Source of the DNA: Sphingopyxis bauzanensis | Lineage (GTDB): Bacteria; Pseudomonadota; Alphaproteobacteria; Sphingomonadales; Sphingomonadaceae | Direction: 5' to 3' | NCBI RefSeq assembly: GCF_002205675.1 | Contig: NZ_NISK01000003.1 | Coordinates: 802,439 to 851,420, forward strand | DNA: 48,982 nucleotides | In this document: one piece after another, positions 35,606-44,786 of the stretch | How positions within the stretch are numbered: the first letter of the stretch is position 1 | Layout: every line of letters starts with the position of its first letter | Translations under genes and position numbers: made by a program | Notes under the pieces: generated by a model | The model's database searches: none | What the model was told of the DNA's origin: nothing | What the model saw: only the letters and a program-made list of their open reading frames with translations

Positions 35606-35626
35606 GCATAAGCCATTTGCTTATGC
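35606..35626. promoter_or_regulatory. Inverted repeat between hutC and the PBP gene
   Basis: GCATAAG (35606-35612) and CTTATGC (35620-35626) form a perfect seven-base inverted repeat with a seven-base spacer, about 30 bases before the penicillin-binding protein start. It could be an operator or a hutC transcript end; nothing decides which. Confidence 0.35.
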
Positions 35627-35656
35627 TGTATTGCGATATTAATACGGTAGCTGAGC

Positions 35657-37693
35657 ATGACCTGGTTCCGTAAATCCAAAACTGGCGATCCCGCGCCCGC
35701 CGCGCCGCCGCTTTCCATGCCCGGCGCGCCCGTTTTCGACGTGCCGCCCCCGGTTGTACCGGAAAGCCGCCGTCGCAAATGGCTACGCCGGATCTCACGC
35801 GGCTTTGCCATTTTCTGTATCCTGTTTATCCTGCTCGTCGGCTGGCTGGCGCTGACCGCGCCGTTGTCGAAATCGCTCGAACCGATTGTGCCGCCGCAGA
35901 TCACCTTGCTCGCCTCCGACGGCACCCCGATCGCGCGATCGGGGGCGATCGTCGATGCGCCGGTGAAGGCGAGCGCGCTGCCGAGGCATGTCACCGGCGC
36001 CTTCCTTGCGATCGAGGACCGGCGTTTCTACACCCATATGGGCGTCGATCCGCGCAGCATCGCGCGCGCGGTCTGGAGCAATGTCAGCGGCGGGCGGACG
36101 CAGGGCGGCAGCACGATCACCCAGCAACTGGCGAAATTCACCTTCCTGACGCCCAAACGCACGTTGGGGCGCAAGGCGCGCGAGGCGCTGATCGCTTTCT
36201 GGCTCGAAGCCTGGCTGACCAAGGACGAGATTCTCGAACGCTATCTCTCGAACGCCTATTTCGGCGACAACACCTACGGCCTGCGCGCGGCGTCGCTGCA
36301 TTATTTCTATCGACAGCCCGAAAAACTGACCCCCGCGCAGGCGGCGATGCTTGCGGGACTGGTGCAGGCACCGTCGCGGCTGGCGCCGACCAAGAATCCC
36401 GATCTGGCAGCCAAGCGGATGAAGCTGGTCGTCAACGCGATGGCCGATGAGGGTTATATTACCGCCGCGCAGGCGAAGGCGATCCGCACCCCGCGCATCG
36501 ATGTACGCGCGCGCAATACGCTGCCGACCGGTACCTATTTTGCCGACTGGGCGCTGCCCGAGGCGCGCAAACTCAGCGACGTCGGCTATTCGCGCCAGAC
36601 GATCAAGACGACGCTCGACGCGCGGTTGCAGGCGGCGGCGCGGCGCGTGACGAGCCGCGCCGGGGTCGGCCAGGCGCAGCTCGCGCTGGTCGCGATGCGC
36701 CCGAATGGCGAGGTCGTCGCGATGATCGGCGGGCGCGATTATGCCGCATCGCCGTTCAACCGCGCGACGCAGGCGCGGCGCCAGCCGGGATCGACCTTCA
36801 AACTCTTCGTCTATCTCGCCGCGCTGCGCGCCGGGTGGGAACCCGATGATGTCATCGACAACCAGCCGATCGAAACCGGGTCATACCGTCCCAAAAATTC
36901 GGGCGGCGCCTATTCGAAAACGATCACGCTGGAGGACGCCTTCGCGACGTCGAGCAATGTCGCGGCGGTGCGGCTGCTGCGCGAAGTCGGCGACGACAAG
37001 GTGATCGACATGGCGCGCGACCTGGGGGTCACCGCGCCAATGACCAAGGGCGACCCCAGCCTTGCCCTCGGCACCTCGAGCATGACCTTGCTAGAACTGA
37101 CCGCGGCCTATGCCGCGGTGGCAGCGAACAGCTATCCCGTCGTCCCGCATGCGTTCGAAGGCGAGGAAAAGGGCTGGTTCGAAAATCTGATCTCGGGACC
37201 CAGCCGCTTCGGGTCGGGCGTCCATGACGACATCGAACAGATGCTGCGCGCCGCGGTCAATCGCGGCACCGGCCGCGCGGCGCGGCTGCCGCAGGCGAAT
37301 TTCGGCAAGACCGGGACCAGCCAGGACAATCGCGACGCGCTGTTTGTCGGCTATGCCAATGGGCTGGTGGTCGGGGTGTGGATCGGCAACGACGATAATT
37401 CACCGCTGCGCGGCATTTCGGGTGGCGGATTGCCGGCGCGGATCTGGCGCGATTTCATGACCCAGGCTTCCGGCCAGAAAGCGCCGCCGCCGCGTCCGGC
37501 CGACCCGCGCGGGCCGGTCGAACCACAGGACATTCCCGACATCGGTGCGATCCCAATCGGCGACAACAGCAGCGTAGGGATTGAGGGCGGCAATGCGGTG
37601 ATCTCGACCGAAATCAACGGCAGCCGGATCGATTTGCGGGTGCCGATCGCGAACGAGCGGCCGCCCCCCGAGCCCGTTCCCGCGCCGCCGTGA
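35657..37693 (+). CDS. Class A penicillin-binding protein (PBP1 type)
   Basis: A 678-residue bifunctional peptidoglycan synthase. A cytoplasmic proline-rich N-terminus is followed by one membrane helix (about residues 48-70). The GT51 glycosyltransferase domain (about 80-270) has E120 in AIEDRRFYTHMGVD and GGSTITQQLAK. The transpeptidase domain (about 310-600) has S379-x-x-K382 in PGSTFKLF, SSN in ATSSNVAA and K551-T-G-T554. The C-terminus is acidic and proline-rich. All catalytic residues are present. It lacks the long insert of true PBP1a/mrcA proteins and is closer to the short PbpC/PBP1-like forms common in sphingomonads, so I give no symbol. Confidence 0.92.
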   Translation: MTWFRKSKTGDPAPAAPPLSMPGAPVFDVPPPVVPESRRRKWLRRISRGFAIFCILFILLVGWLALTAPLSKSLEPIVPPQITLLASDGTPIARSGAIVDAPVKASALPRHVTGAFLAIEDRRFYTHMGVDPRSIARAVWSNVSGGRTQGGSTITQQLAKFTFLTPKRTLGRKAREALIAFWLEAWLTKDEILERYLSNAYFGDNTYGLRAASLHYFYRQPEKLTPAQAAMLAGLVQAPSRLAPTKNPDLAAKRMKLVVNAMADEGYITAAQAKAIRTPRIDVRARNTLPTGTYFADWALPEARKLSDVGYSRQTIKTTLDARLQAAARRVTSRAGVGQAQLALVAMRPNGEVVAMIGGRDYAASPFNRATQARRQPGSTFKLFVYLAALRAGWEPDDVIDNQPIETGSYRPKNSGGAYSKTITLEDAFATSSNVAAVRLLREVGDDKVIDMARDLGVTAPMTKGDPSLALGTSSMTLLELTAAYAAVAANSYPVVPHAFEGEEKGWFENLISGPSRFGSGVHDDIEQMLRAAVNRGTGRAARLPQANFGKTGTSQDNRDALFVGYANGLVVGVWIGNDDNSPLRGISGGGLPARIWRDFMTQASGQKAPPPRPADPRGPVEPQDIPDIGAIPIGDNSSVGIEGGNAVISTEINGSRIDLRVPIANERPPPEPVPAPP

Positions 37694-37722
37694 GGGATGG
37701 GCGGGTTCAGGAATGAGCTGCG

Positions 37723-37800
37723 CTCCCGCGAAGGCGGGAGCCCATCACTGGCCAGCGGCAGTTTGAACCGTCTGGCGATGGATCCCCGCCTTCGCGGGGA
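37723..37800. repeat. REP-like palindrome pair between convergent genes
   Basis: CTCCCGCGAAGGCGGGAG (37723-37740) and TCCCCGCCTTCGCGGGGA (37783-37800) are two hairpins built on the same unit in opposite orientation, with similar CCATC/GATGG and CTGGCCAG/CTGGCG flanks. This is the BIME/REP form of many proteobacteria. Lying between convergent genes, it may also end transcription from both sides. Confidence 0.75.
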
Positions 37801-37834
37801 AACAGGAATCTTCTTGAGCCTCGAATAAACGCAC

Positions 37835-38911
37835 TCAGTCCGCCAACAGCTCAAACCCACCCGTGGCCATCGTCTGTCCGTTGACGATCAGATCAATGCT
37901 GTGCCGCCCCGGATGATGCCGCCGTGTGCTGAAATCGCGGATCGTCTGGTTGATGCGCAGTGCGACGGCCTCGCCCCCGCTCCCGCCCCCGGGGAGGTCG
38001 AACGTCTTCCACTTGAACACCTTCGCCGCAGTCTTGCCGCCCGCCCGCGCATAATGGACGCGATAATCGACCACCAAAGGCTGATTTTCCGCTGAATCCG
38101 AAACGATTTCGACGCTAATCGCAATCCGCTCGCCCAGCCGCACTACCGATGGCTCGACCGCAAATTTGCGCACCGTCACCGCTGCGCCATGGCCGACGCC
38201 GAGCAGCGCCAGCGCGCGCGGCTCGCCCTGCTTGATCAGGGTGCGGAGTGCGTGGCGGATGATCCACGCGGTGTGCGGATCATCGTTCGGCCAGTCCGCC
38301 AGTCGATCGAGCAGCCAGTCGGGGCGGTCCTTGGCAATGTCGTTGAGATGATTGGCGACCGATTTGCGCACATAGAGGCTGGAATCGGCCTTTAACGTCT
38401 CAAGAATATGCGCCGCGCGGGTCGGATCGGCCTTCAACGCGGGAACCCGCGCCGCCCACGGCAACCGCGGGCGACCGCCTTCGCTCGCCAACCTGCGGAC
38501 ATGCTCGTCATCGCTGCCGGTCCAGCGCGCCATCGCTGCCAGCGCGCGATCGGCATCCTGCGCCAGAAAGGGCCGGATCGCGAATTCGGCGGTGCCAAAG
38601 CGCGTCAGTTTGGCGAGCGCGTCCATCGACCGGTCGAAATCGTCCAGCCCGTAGCGCGCCACATATTCGGTCACCGCTACCGCCTGAAATCCGTGCGTCA
38701 GCCGCGGCGCCATTTCGCGGATGACGCCCAGCGCCGCTGCAAAATCGGCGGGCAGCGCGGGGCGTAGCGCGTCCGCAATATGGCGCACCCGCTCCATGAT
38801 CGACAGCGCGTCGAGGCCGTCGGTGGCGACGCTCAGGAATGCCGATCGATCGAAGCGCGGCGAAGCAGCCACGCCCGCGTCGGCGATCGTCGTCATCGCT
38901 TGCGGACCCAA
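37835..38911 (-). CDS. AlkD-like DNA alkylation repair HEAT-repeat protein
   Basis: A 358-residue all-helical protein. Segments such as GFQAVAVTEYVARYGLDDFD, LASEGGRPRLPWAARVPALK and DSSLYVRKSVANHLNDIAKD are typical of the AlkD/AlkC-like HEAT-repeat DNA glycosylase family, which removes alkylated bases. The last 110 residues form a beta-rich extension. The start is doubtful: TTG 38911 is the first standard codon, but family-like sequence (LLKDILGPQA) seems to begin before it, with only CTG codons available. It ends close to the REP pair and lies downstream of the efflux operon. Confidence 0.75.
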   Translation of the reverse strand: MGPQAMTTIADAGVAASPRFDRSAFLSVATDGLDALSIMERVRHIADALRPALPADFAAALGVIREMAPRLTHGFQAVAVTEYVARYGLDDFDRSMDALAKLTRFGTAEFAIRPFLAQDADRALAAMARWTGSDDEHVRRLASEGGRPRLPWAARVPALKADPTRAAHILETLKADSSLYVRKSVANHLNDIAKDRPDWLLDRLADWPNDDPHTAWIIRHALRTLIKQGEPRALALLGVGHGAAVTVRKFAVEPSVVRLGERIAISVEIVSDSAENQPLVVDYRVHYARAGGKTAAKVFKWKTFDLPGGGSGGEAVALRINQTIRDFSTRRHHPGRHSIDLIVNGQTMATGGFELLAD

Positions 38912-38958
38912 TATGTCCTTCAGCAGGGCAGGGGCGTTGTCCGAAATCGCCTCGTCCT

Positions 38959-40359
38959 TCAGCGTCGCTCGACCAGCCCGCCGCCGAGCGCGACGTACAG
39001 CGTCACCAGATTGTCGACCTGCGCGCGGCGCGTTTCGATCAGCGTCTGTTCGGCGGCGAACAGATTGCGTTCGGCGTCGAGCACTTCGAGATAGGTGGAT
39101 ACCCCCTCGCGATACCGCTTGCGCGCGAGGTCGGCGATCTGCCGCTGCGCCAGTGTCCCGCGCTCCTGCGCCTCAACCTGCTCGGCGAGATAGCGGCGCC
39201 CGGCGAGTGCATCGGCAACTTCGCGGAACGCCCCTTGGACGGTGCGCTCATAGGTCGCAACCGCGATATTTTCGCGCGCCTCGGCGACGGTCAAATTGCC
39301 CTTGTTGCGGCCGAAATCGAAGATCGGCAGGCTGATCGACGGACCAAAGCTCCAGCCGAAACCGTCATTGCTGAACAGATTGTCGAGCGAGCCCGAGGCG
39401 AAGCCGAGGTTACCCGTCAGCGAGATCGACGGGAAGAAGGCCGCGCGGGCCGCACCGATATTCGCCCGCGCGGCGCGCAGCTGTTCCTCGGCGGCGAGGA
39501 TGTCGGGGCGTGCGACGAGCAGGTCCGACGGCAACCCCGCGGTCAGCACCGGCGACTGTCCCTGCGCGACGAGCGGCAGCGGTGCGGGTAGGGGGCCGGC
39601 AACCGGTCCGCCGGTGAGCACGGCGAGGAAATTATCGGCCTGCGCCTTGCCGAGATTCAGGCTAGCGAGCTGCGTCTCGGCCTGCGTCAGCAAGGTTTCC
39701 GACTGGCGGTAATCGAGCGCCGAGGTCACCCCCGCGTCGAGCCGCCGCTTGGCGATCCGCAGCCCTTCCTTGCGACTGGTCACCGTCGCTTCGGCGAGCG
39801 CGATCTGTTCCTCGGCGCCGCGCGAGGCGAAATAGGTCGACGCGATGTCACGCACCAGCGCCAGGCGGAACGCGCGCTCGGCCTGCTCGGTGGCCAGATA
39901 CTGGCTGCGCGCCGCTTCAGACAGATTCTTGACCCGCCCCCAGAAATCGAGCTCGAACGACGTCACCCCGACCCCGACCGAATAGCGGCTGGTGGTGTCG
40001 GTCCCGGCGCCGGTCAGCGACGGCCCGCGGGTGCGGGCGGCATCGGCGCTGCCACCGACCGTCGGCAGACGGTCGGCGTCCTGGATGCGGTAAAGTCCGC
40101 GCGCTTCCTCGATCTGCGCGAGCGCCACCGCAAGATCGCGGTTGCGCTCGATCGCCTGCGCGATCAGCACTTCAAGCTGAGGGTCGGCGAAGAAGTCCTG
40201 CCAGGCAACATCGGTTGCGCGCTGGCCCAGCGTCACATCGCCGACAAACGCCTGCGGATAATCGGGCGCAGTGGGCAGCGCCGGGCGCTCGTGCGGCGGC
40301 GCCATATTGGCGCAGCCGGCAAGCGTCGTTGCCGCGAGCAGCGCGATCCACTTACGCAT
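38959..40359 (-). CDS. RND efflux outer-membrane lipoprotein (TolC/NodT family)
   Basis: A 466-residue outer-membrane factor. The lipobox LAGC gives a lipidated Cys16, followed by PPHERPALPTAPDYP and two repeats of the outer-membrane efflux protein domain (ALAQIEEARGLYRIQDADRL; ARANIGAARAAFFPSISLTG). It forms the exit channel of the tripartite pump. The ATG at 40359, with GGAG seven bases upstream, overlaps the end of the pump gene by eight bases; an ATG five codons earlier is less good. Third gene of the efflux operon. Confidence 0.93.
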   Translation of the reverse strand: MRKWIALLAATTLAGCANMAPPHERPALPTAPDYPQAFVGDVTLGQRATDVAWQDFFADPQLEVLIAQAIERNRDLAVALAQIEEARGLYRIQDADRLPTVGGSADAARTRGPSLTGAGTDTTSRYSVGVGVTSFELDFWGRVKNLSEAARSQYLATEQAERAFRLALVRDIASTYFASRGAEEQIALAEATVTSRKEGLRIAKRRLDAGVTSALDYRQSETLLTQAETQLASLNLGKAQADNFLAVLTGGPVAGPLPAPLPLVAQGQSPVLTAGLPSDLLVARPDILAAEEQLRAARANIGAARAAFFPSISLTGNLGFASGSLDNLFSNDGFGWSFGPSISLPIFDFGRNKGNLTVAEARENIAVATYERTVQGAFREVADALAGRRYLAEQVEAQERGTLAQRQIADLARKRYREGVSTYLEVLDAERNLFAAEQTLIETRRAQVDNLVTLYVALGGGLVERR

Positions 40360-43300
40360 GTCCGGGCTCCTCATGATGGCCTTTTTCGGTCGGGGCAGGG
40401 GGCCGTGTGCGGCTGATCCACTTGCGCACCGACAGATAGAAGAGCGGGATGAAGAAGATGCCGAGCAAGGTTGCCGCGATCATCCCGCCCATCACGCCCG
40501 ACCCGACCGCAATCCGGCTCGCCGCGCCCGCGCCGCTGGCGATGACGAGCGGCACCATGCCCAGGATGAACGCCAGGCTGGTCATGATGATCGGGCGCAG
40601 ACGCAGCTTCACCGCCTCCATCACCGCATCGAGCGTCGATTTGCCCTCGGCCTCCTGCTCGATCGCGAACTCGACGATCAGGATCGCATTCTTCGCCGAC
40701 AGGCCGATGATCGTGATCAGCCCGACGTTGAAATAGATGTCGGCGGACAGGCCGCGGAACATCGAAAACAGCACTGCGCCCAGCACGCCCAGCGGCACCA
40801 CCAGCAGCACCGACACCGGCACCGCCCAGCTTTCGTACAGCGCCGCAAGCAGCAGGAACACGACCACCAGCGACAGCCCGAGCAGCAGCCCGATCTGCCC
40901 CGCCGACTGTTTCTCCTCATAGGAGATGCCGGTCCATTCGAACGCGAACCCGCTCGGCAGCGTCTCGGCCAGCCGCTCCATTTCGGCCATCGCCTCGCCG
41001 GTCGATTGCCCCGGCGCGGGTTCGCCCGAGATCGTCATCGCCGGATAGCCGTTATAGCGTTGCAACTGCGGCGCCTCGGCCGACCATGCGGCTTTGCTGA
41101 ACGATCCGAACGGCACCATGCCGCCATTGGCGCTCCGCACGCGCAGGTCGAGCACGTCCTGCGGCGTCATCCGGCTCGCGGCGTCGGCCTGCAGCAGGAC
41201 ACGCAGGACACGGCCTTCGCGGGTAAAGTCATTGGCGTAGGCGCTGCCAAAGCTGATCGCCAGCGTTGCATTGACGTCGCCGATCGACAGCCCCAGCGCG
41301 CGCGCCTGAATCCGGTCGATATCGACCTTCAGCACCGGCGCATCCTCCTGCCCCTCGGGGCGGACGTTGGCGAGCAGCTTGCTTTGCATCGCGCCGCCCA
41401 GCATCTGGTTGCGCGCGGCGACCAGCGCCTCGCGCCCATTGGCGCCGCGGTCCTGCAACTTGAAGGTAAAGCCGCTCGACGTGCCGAGTTCGGGGATCGA
41501 CGGCGGGCTCAGCGAGAAGGCAAACGCCTCCTTGATCCCCATCAACGTTCCCATCGCCTTGCCCGCGATCGCGTCGGCGCTGTCGCCATCGCCGGTGCGC
41601 TCGTCCCAGGGTTTCAGCGGCGTGAACATGATCGCGTTCGCCTGGCCCTGCCCGAAAAAGCTGAAGCCGTTGACCAGCACGATATTCGCGACCTGCGGTT
41701 GTTCGGCGAAGAAGGCCTTCACCTGCTTCGTTGCTTCGGCGGTGCGCTGCGACGTCGCGCCCGGCGGCGCCTGGACGATGGTGATCAGATAGCCCTGATC
41801 TTCCTGCGGCAGGAACGATCCGGGCAGACGGGTGAACAGCAGGCCGGTCACCAGCACCATCGCGGCAAAGACGCCCAGCCAGCGCAGCGGCGACGCCAGC
41901 ATCTTGCCGACCCCGCCCTGATAGCGATCGGTGGTGCGCCCGAACCAGCCGTTGAAGCGGGCAAAGAAGCGATCGAAAAAGGCGCCGATCTTGCCCTTGC
42001 GTGCCGTGTCGTCGTGCGGCTTGAGCAGCGTCGCGCACAGCGCCGGGGTCAGCGTCAGCGCGAGCAGCGCCGAAAATGCGATCGAGATCGCCAGCGTCAT
42101 CGAGAATTGGCGATAGATGCCGCCGGTCGACCCGGGGAAAAATGCCATCGGAATGAACACCGCGATCAGCACGAGCGTGATGCCGATGATCGCGCTGGTG
42201 ATCTGCCCCATCGCCTTCACCGTCGCGTCATAGGGCGACAGATGCTCCTCGTTCATGATCCGCTCGACATTTTCGATCACGACGATCGCATCGTCGACGA
42301 GGATGCCGATCGCCAGCACCATGCCGAACAGCGTCAGCACATTGATCGAAAAACCGAACATCCACAGGCCCAGGCACGCGCCCGCCAGCGCGATCGGCAC
42401 GACCACGGTCGGGATCACCGTCGCACGCCAGTTCTGCAGGAACAGGAACATCACGAGAAAGACGAGTACCATCGCCTCGACCAGCGTGATCACCACCTCT
42501 TCGATCGACAGCTGGATAAAGGGCGTCGTGTCATACGGGATCGACCAGGTGATGTCGGGCGGAAAACCCCTTTCCAGCGCGGCCATCTGGCTGCGCACAC
42601 CCTCGGCGGTCGCGAGCGCGTTGGCGCCGGGGGTCAGCTGGACCGCGAGGCCCGCCATCGGCTTGCCGTTGAGCTCCGACGAGAAGAGATAGCTCGCGGA
42701 CCCCAGTTCGACGCGCCCGACATCGGCCAGCGTCACCGCCGACCCATCGGGATTGGCGCGCAGGATGATGCTTTCGAACTGCTCGGGCTTGGTAAAGCGG
42801 CCCTGCGTCGTGATCACCGCATTGAGCTGCGCGCCCTTGGCGATCGGCTGGTCCCCCAGCTGGCCGCCCGGGGTCTGGCTGTTCTGCTCCTGCACCGCGC
42901 CGAGTGCCTCAGCGGCGGACAAATTGTACGACGCCAGCTTTTGCGGATCGAGCCAGATGCGCATTGCATATTCGGGCGCGAACGCCTGCACATTGCCGAC
43001 GCCATTCACCCGGCGGAGCTCGTCGAGCACGCGCGTGTTGGCGAAGTTGTTGACCTCCATCGGGTCGGTGTTGCCGCTCTTCGACGTGATCGCGACGATC
43101 AGCAGAAAGCCCGAATTGGCTTCGGTCACCGAGATGCCCTGCCGCCGGACGTCTTCGGGCAGCCGCTGTTCGACACGGCGCAGCCGGTTCTGCACCTCCA
43201 TCTGGGCGTTGTCGATGTCGGTCCCGGCCTCGAAGGTCAGGTTGATCGACGCGGTGCCGTTCGATTCGCTGGTCGAGGCCATGTAGAGGAATCCCTCGAC

Positions 43301-43516
43301 CCCGTTCAGTTCCTGCTCGATGACCTGGGTGACATTCTGTTCGAGCGTCTTGGCGTCGGCGCCCGGATAGGTGACGCCGATGGTCAGCGATGGCGGCGCG
43401 ACCGACGGATATTGCTCTACTGGCAGGCTGCGCAGTGCGATGATGCCCGCGAGCAGGATGCCGATGGCGATGACCCACGAAAAAATGGGCCGGTCGATGA
43501 AGAAGCGGGGGGTCAT
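40352..43516 (-). CDS. RND multidrug efflux pump, inner-membrane transporter (AcrB/MexB type)
   Basis: A 1054-residue HAE1-type RND pump with twelve membrane helices and two large periplasmic loops. It starts MTPRFFIDRPIFSWVIAIGI, and the proton-relay pair DD is in helix 4 (GILVDDAIVVIENVER). GSTGGIYRQFSMTLAISIAF and ALYESWAVPVSVLLVVPLGV are family segments. It exports drugs or other hydrophobic compounds using proton flow. It starts six bases after the adaptor gene stop and overlaps the outer-membrane gene, so the operon order is adaptor, pump, channel. Substrates cannot be read from the sequence. Confidence 0.96.
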   Translation of the reverse strand: MTPRFFIDRPIFSWVIAIGILLAGIIALRSLPVEQYPSVAPPSLTIGVTYPGADAKTLEQNVTQVIEQELNGVEGFLYMASTSESNGTASINLTFEAGTDIDNAQMEVQNRLRRVEQRLPEDVRRQGISVTEANSGFLLIVAITSKSGNTDPMEVNNFANTRVLDELRRVNGVGNVQAFAPEYAMRIWLDPQKLASYNLSAAEALGAVQEQNSQTPGGQLGDQPIAKGAQLNAVITTQGRFTKPEQFESIILRANPDGSAVTLADVGRVELGSASYLFSSELNGKPMAGLAVQLTPGANALATAEGVRSQMAALERGFPPDITWSIPYDTTPFIQLSIEEVVITLVEAMVLVFLVMFLFLQNWRATVIPTVVVPIALAGACLGLWMFGFSINVLTLFGMVLAIGILVDDAIVVIENVERIMNEEHLSPYDATVKAMGQITSAIIGITLVLIAVFIPMAFFPGSTGGIYRQFSMTLAISIAFSALLALTLTPALCATLLKPHDDTARKGKIGAFFDRFFARFNGWFGRTTDRYQGGVGKMLASPLRWLGVFAAMVLVTGLLFTRLPGSFLPQEDQGYLITIVQAPPGATSQRTAEATKQVKAFFAEQPQVANIVLVNGFSFFGQGQANAIMFTPLKPWDERTGDGDSADAIAGKAMGTLMGIKEAFAFSLSPPSIPELGTSSGFTFKLQDRGANGREALVAARNQMLGGAMQSKLLANVRPEGQEDAPVLKVDIDRIQARALGLSIGDVNATLAISFGSAYANDFTREGRVLRVLLQADAASRMTPQDVLDLRVRSANGGMVPFGSFSKAAWSAEAPQLQRYNGYPAMTISGEPAPGQSTGEAMAEMERLAETLPSGFAFEWTGISYEEKQSAGQIGLLLGLSLVVVFLLLAALYESWAVPVSVLLVVPLGVLGAVLFSMFRGLSADIYFNVGLITIIGLSAKNAILIVEFAIEQEAEGKSTLDAVMEAVKLRLRPIIMTSLAFILGMVPLVIASGAGAASRIAVGSGVMGGMIAATLLGIFFIPLFYLSVRKWISRTRPPAPTEKGHHEEPGHA

Positions 43517-43522
43517 GTCAGA

Positions 43523-44677
43523 TCAGCGCTTTGCCGCGGGCGTCGACGCCGTGCCCTTGGGCGGCGCAATCCGCACCGGCTGGCCGGGCTGGACCTTTTG
43601 CAATCCGTCGACGATCACCCGGTCGCCGGGGCGCAGTCCGTCGAGGATCGCCCATTGTCCGGCGACCATCGAGCCCAGCTTTACGGGCCGCGGGGTCGCG
43701 ATATTTTTGGCGTCGAGCACCATCACGCTGGCGGCGTCGGCGGTCAGTCGGACGGCGCGCTGCGGGATCAGCATACCGTCGGCGCGGTTCCCGGCAAAGA
43801 TGCGGGCGCGGACGAACTGGCCGGGCAGCAGCGCAGAAGCCGGGTTGGGGAATTCGGCACGCAGCGCCGCGGTTCCCGTCGCCTCGTCGATCGACAGGTC
43901 GAGGAAGTCGAGGTGGCCGACGACCGGAAAGGCGCTGCCATCCTCCAGGATGAGCTGCACTTCGACGCGTTCAAGCTGCGGCGAGCTCACCTTGCCCGAC
44001 CCCATGTCGCGGCGCGTTGCCAGCAGGTCCGAACTCGACTGGCCGAAATTGACATAGACGCGGTCGATCTGCTCGATCGTCGTCAGCAGCGTGCCCTGTG
44101 CGGCGCTGACCAGCGCGCCTTCGGTGACCTCGGCGCGGCGGGCGCGGCCCGAAATCGGCGCGGTGACCGACGCATAGCCCAGGTTCAGGCGCGCCGATTC
44201 CAGATTGGCCTGCGCCGCCTGCACATCGGCCTCGGCGGTGCGCTGCGCCGCAACCGCGGCGTCATATTCCTGCTTGCCGATCGCCTGATCGGCGAGCAGC
44301 GGCTGATAGCGTGCGACAACCTGCCGCGCGTTCGCCGCGGTTGCCTGCGCGCGGGCCAGCTGTGCGCGCGCCGCATTTGAGGTTGCGTTCAACTGGCGCG
44401 GGTCGATGCGGAACAGCGAGGTTCCGGCGCGGACAAAGCTGCCCTCGTTGAACAGTCGCCGTTCGACGATGCCATCGACGCGGGCGCGGACTTCGGAGGT
44501 GCGAAACGCCTGCACACGGCCCGGCAGCTCGATGACGTTAGGCACGGCTTGCGACCGGACGGTGACGATCGTGACCTCGGGCGGCGGCGGGGCGGGGGGC
44601 GTTTCGGACGCGCAGGCGGTGAGCAACAAGGCCAACGCGGCAACGCTGACGCTGGCAAAGGAACGAGCGCGACTCAT
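43523..44677 (-). CDS. RND efflux periplasmic adaptor (membrane fusion protein)
   Basis: A 384-residue adaptor lipoprotein, with signal peptide and lipobox (LALLLTACASE). The lipoyl halves (ELPGRVQAFRTSEVRARVDG; LNLGYASVTAPISGRARRAE), an alpha-hairpin (ARAQLARAQATAANARQVVA) and the beta-barrel and membrane-proximal domains follow in the usual order. It links the pump to the outer-membrane channel. I chose the ATG at 44677, giving a normal lipoprotein signal, over a frame open for 20 more codons. Divergent from the TetR gene. Confidence 0.93.
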   Translation of the reverse strand: MSRARSFASVSVAALALLLTACASETPPAPPPPEVTIVTVRSQAVPNVIELPGRVQAFRTSEVRARVDGIVERRLFNEGSFVRAGTSLFRIDPRQLNATSNAARAQLARAQATAANARQVVARYQPLLADQAIGKQEYDAAVAAQRTAEADVQAAQANLESARLNLGYASVTAPISGRARRAEVTEGALVSAAQGTLLTTIEQIDRVYVNFGQSSSDLLATRRDMGSGKVSSPQLERVEVQLILEDGSAFPVVGHLDFLDLSIDEATGTAALRAEFPNPASALLPGQFVRARIFAGNRADGMLIPQRAVRLTADAASVMVLDAKNIATPRPVKLGSMVAGQWAILDGLRPGDRVIVDGLQKVQPGQPVRIAPPKGTASTPAAKR

Positions 44678-44744
44678 AAGAACCCCTGGATAATGCTGTA
44701 TTATGAAACGTAGAGGGCGCAGAAACGCCTTGCACAAATCGCCA

Positions 44745-44760
44745 TGTAATTTAGATTACA
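44745..44760. promoter_or_regulatory. Probable TetR operator in the efflux promoter region
   Basis: TGTAAT-TTAG-ATTACA is a perfect six-base inverted repeat around four bases, AT-rich against a G+C-rich background. It sits between the divergent adaptor and TetR genes, 68 and 27 bases from their starts. Confidence 0.6.
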
Positions 44761-44786
44761 GAAAAGCACAAGGGAGAGAATCACGG

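Noticed and set aside
40271..44380. A plus-strand open frame of more than 1300 codons antisense to the efflux pump and adaptor genes
   Set aside because: It is rich in Arg, His, Asp and Gln with no domain pattern, a result of G+C-rich codon bias in the real minus-strand genes, which carry all RND and adaptor motifs.
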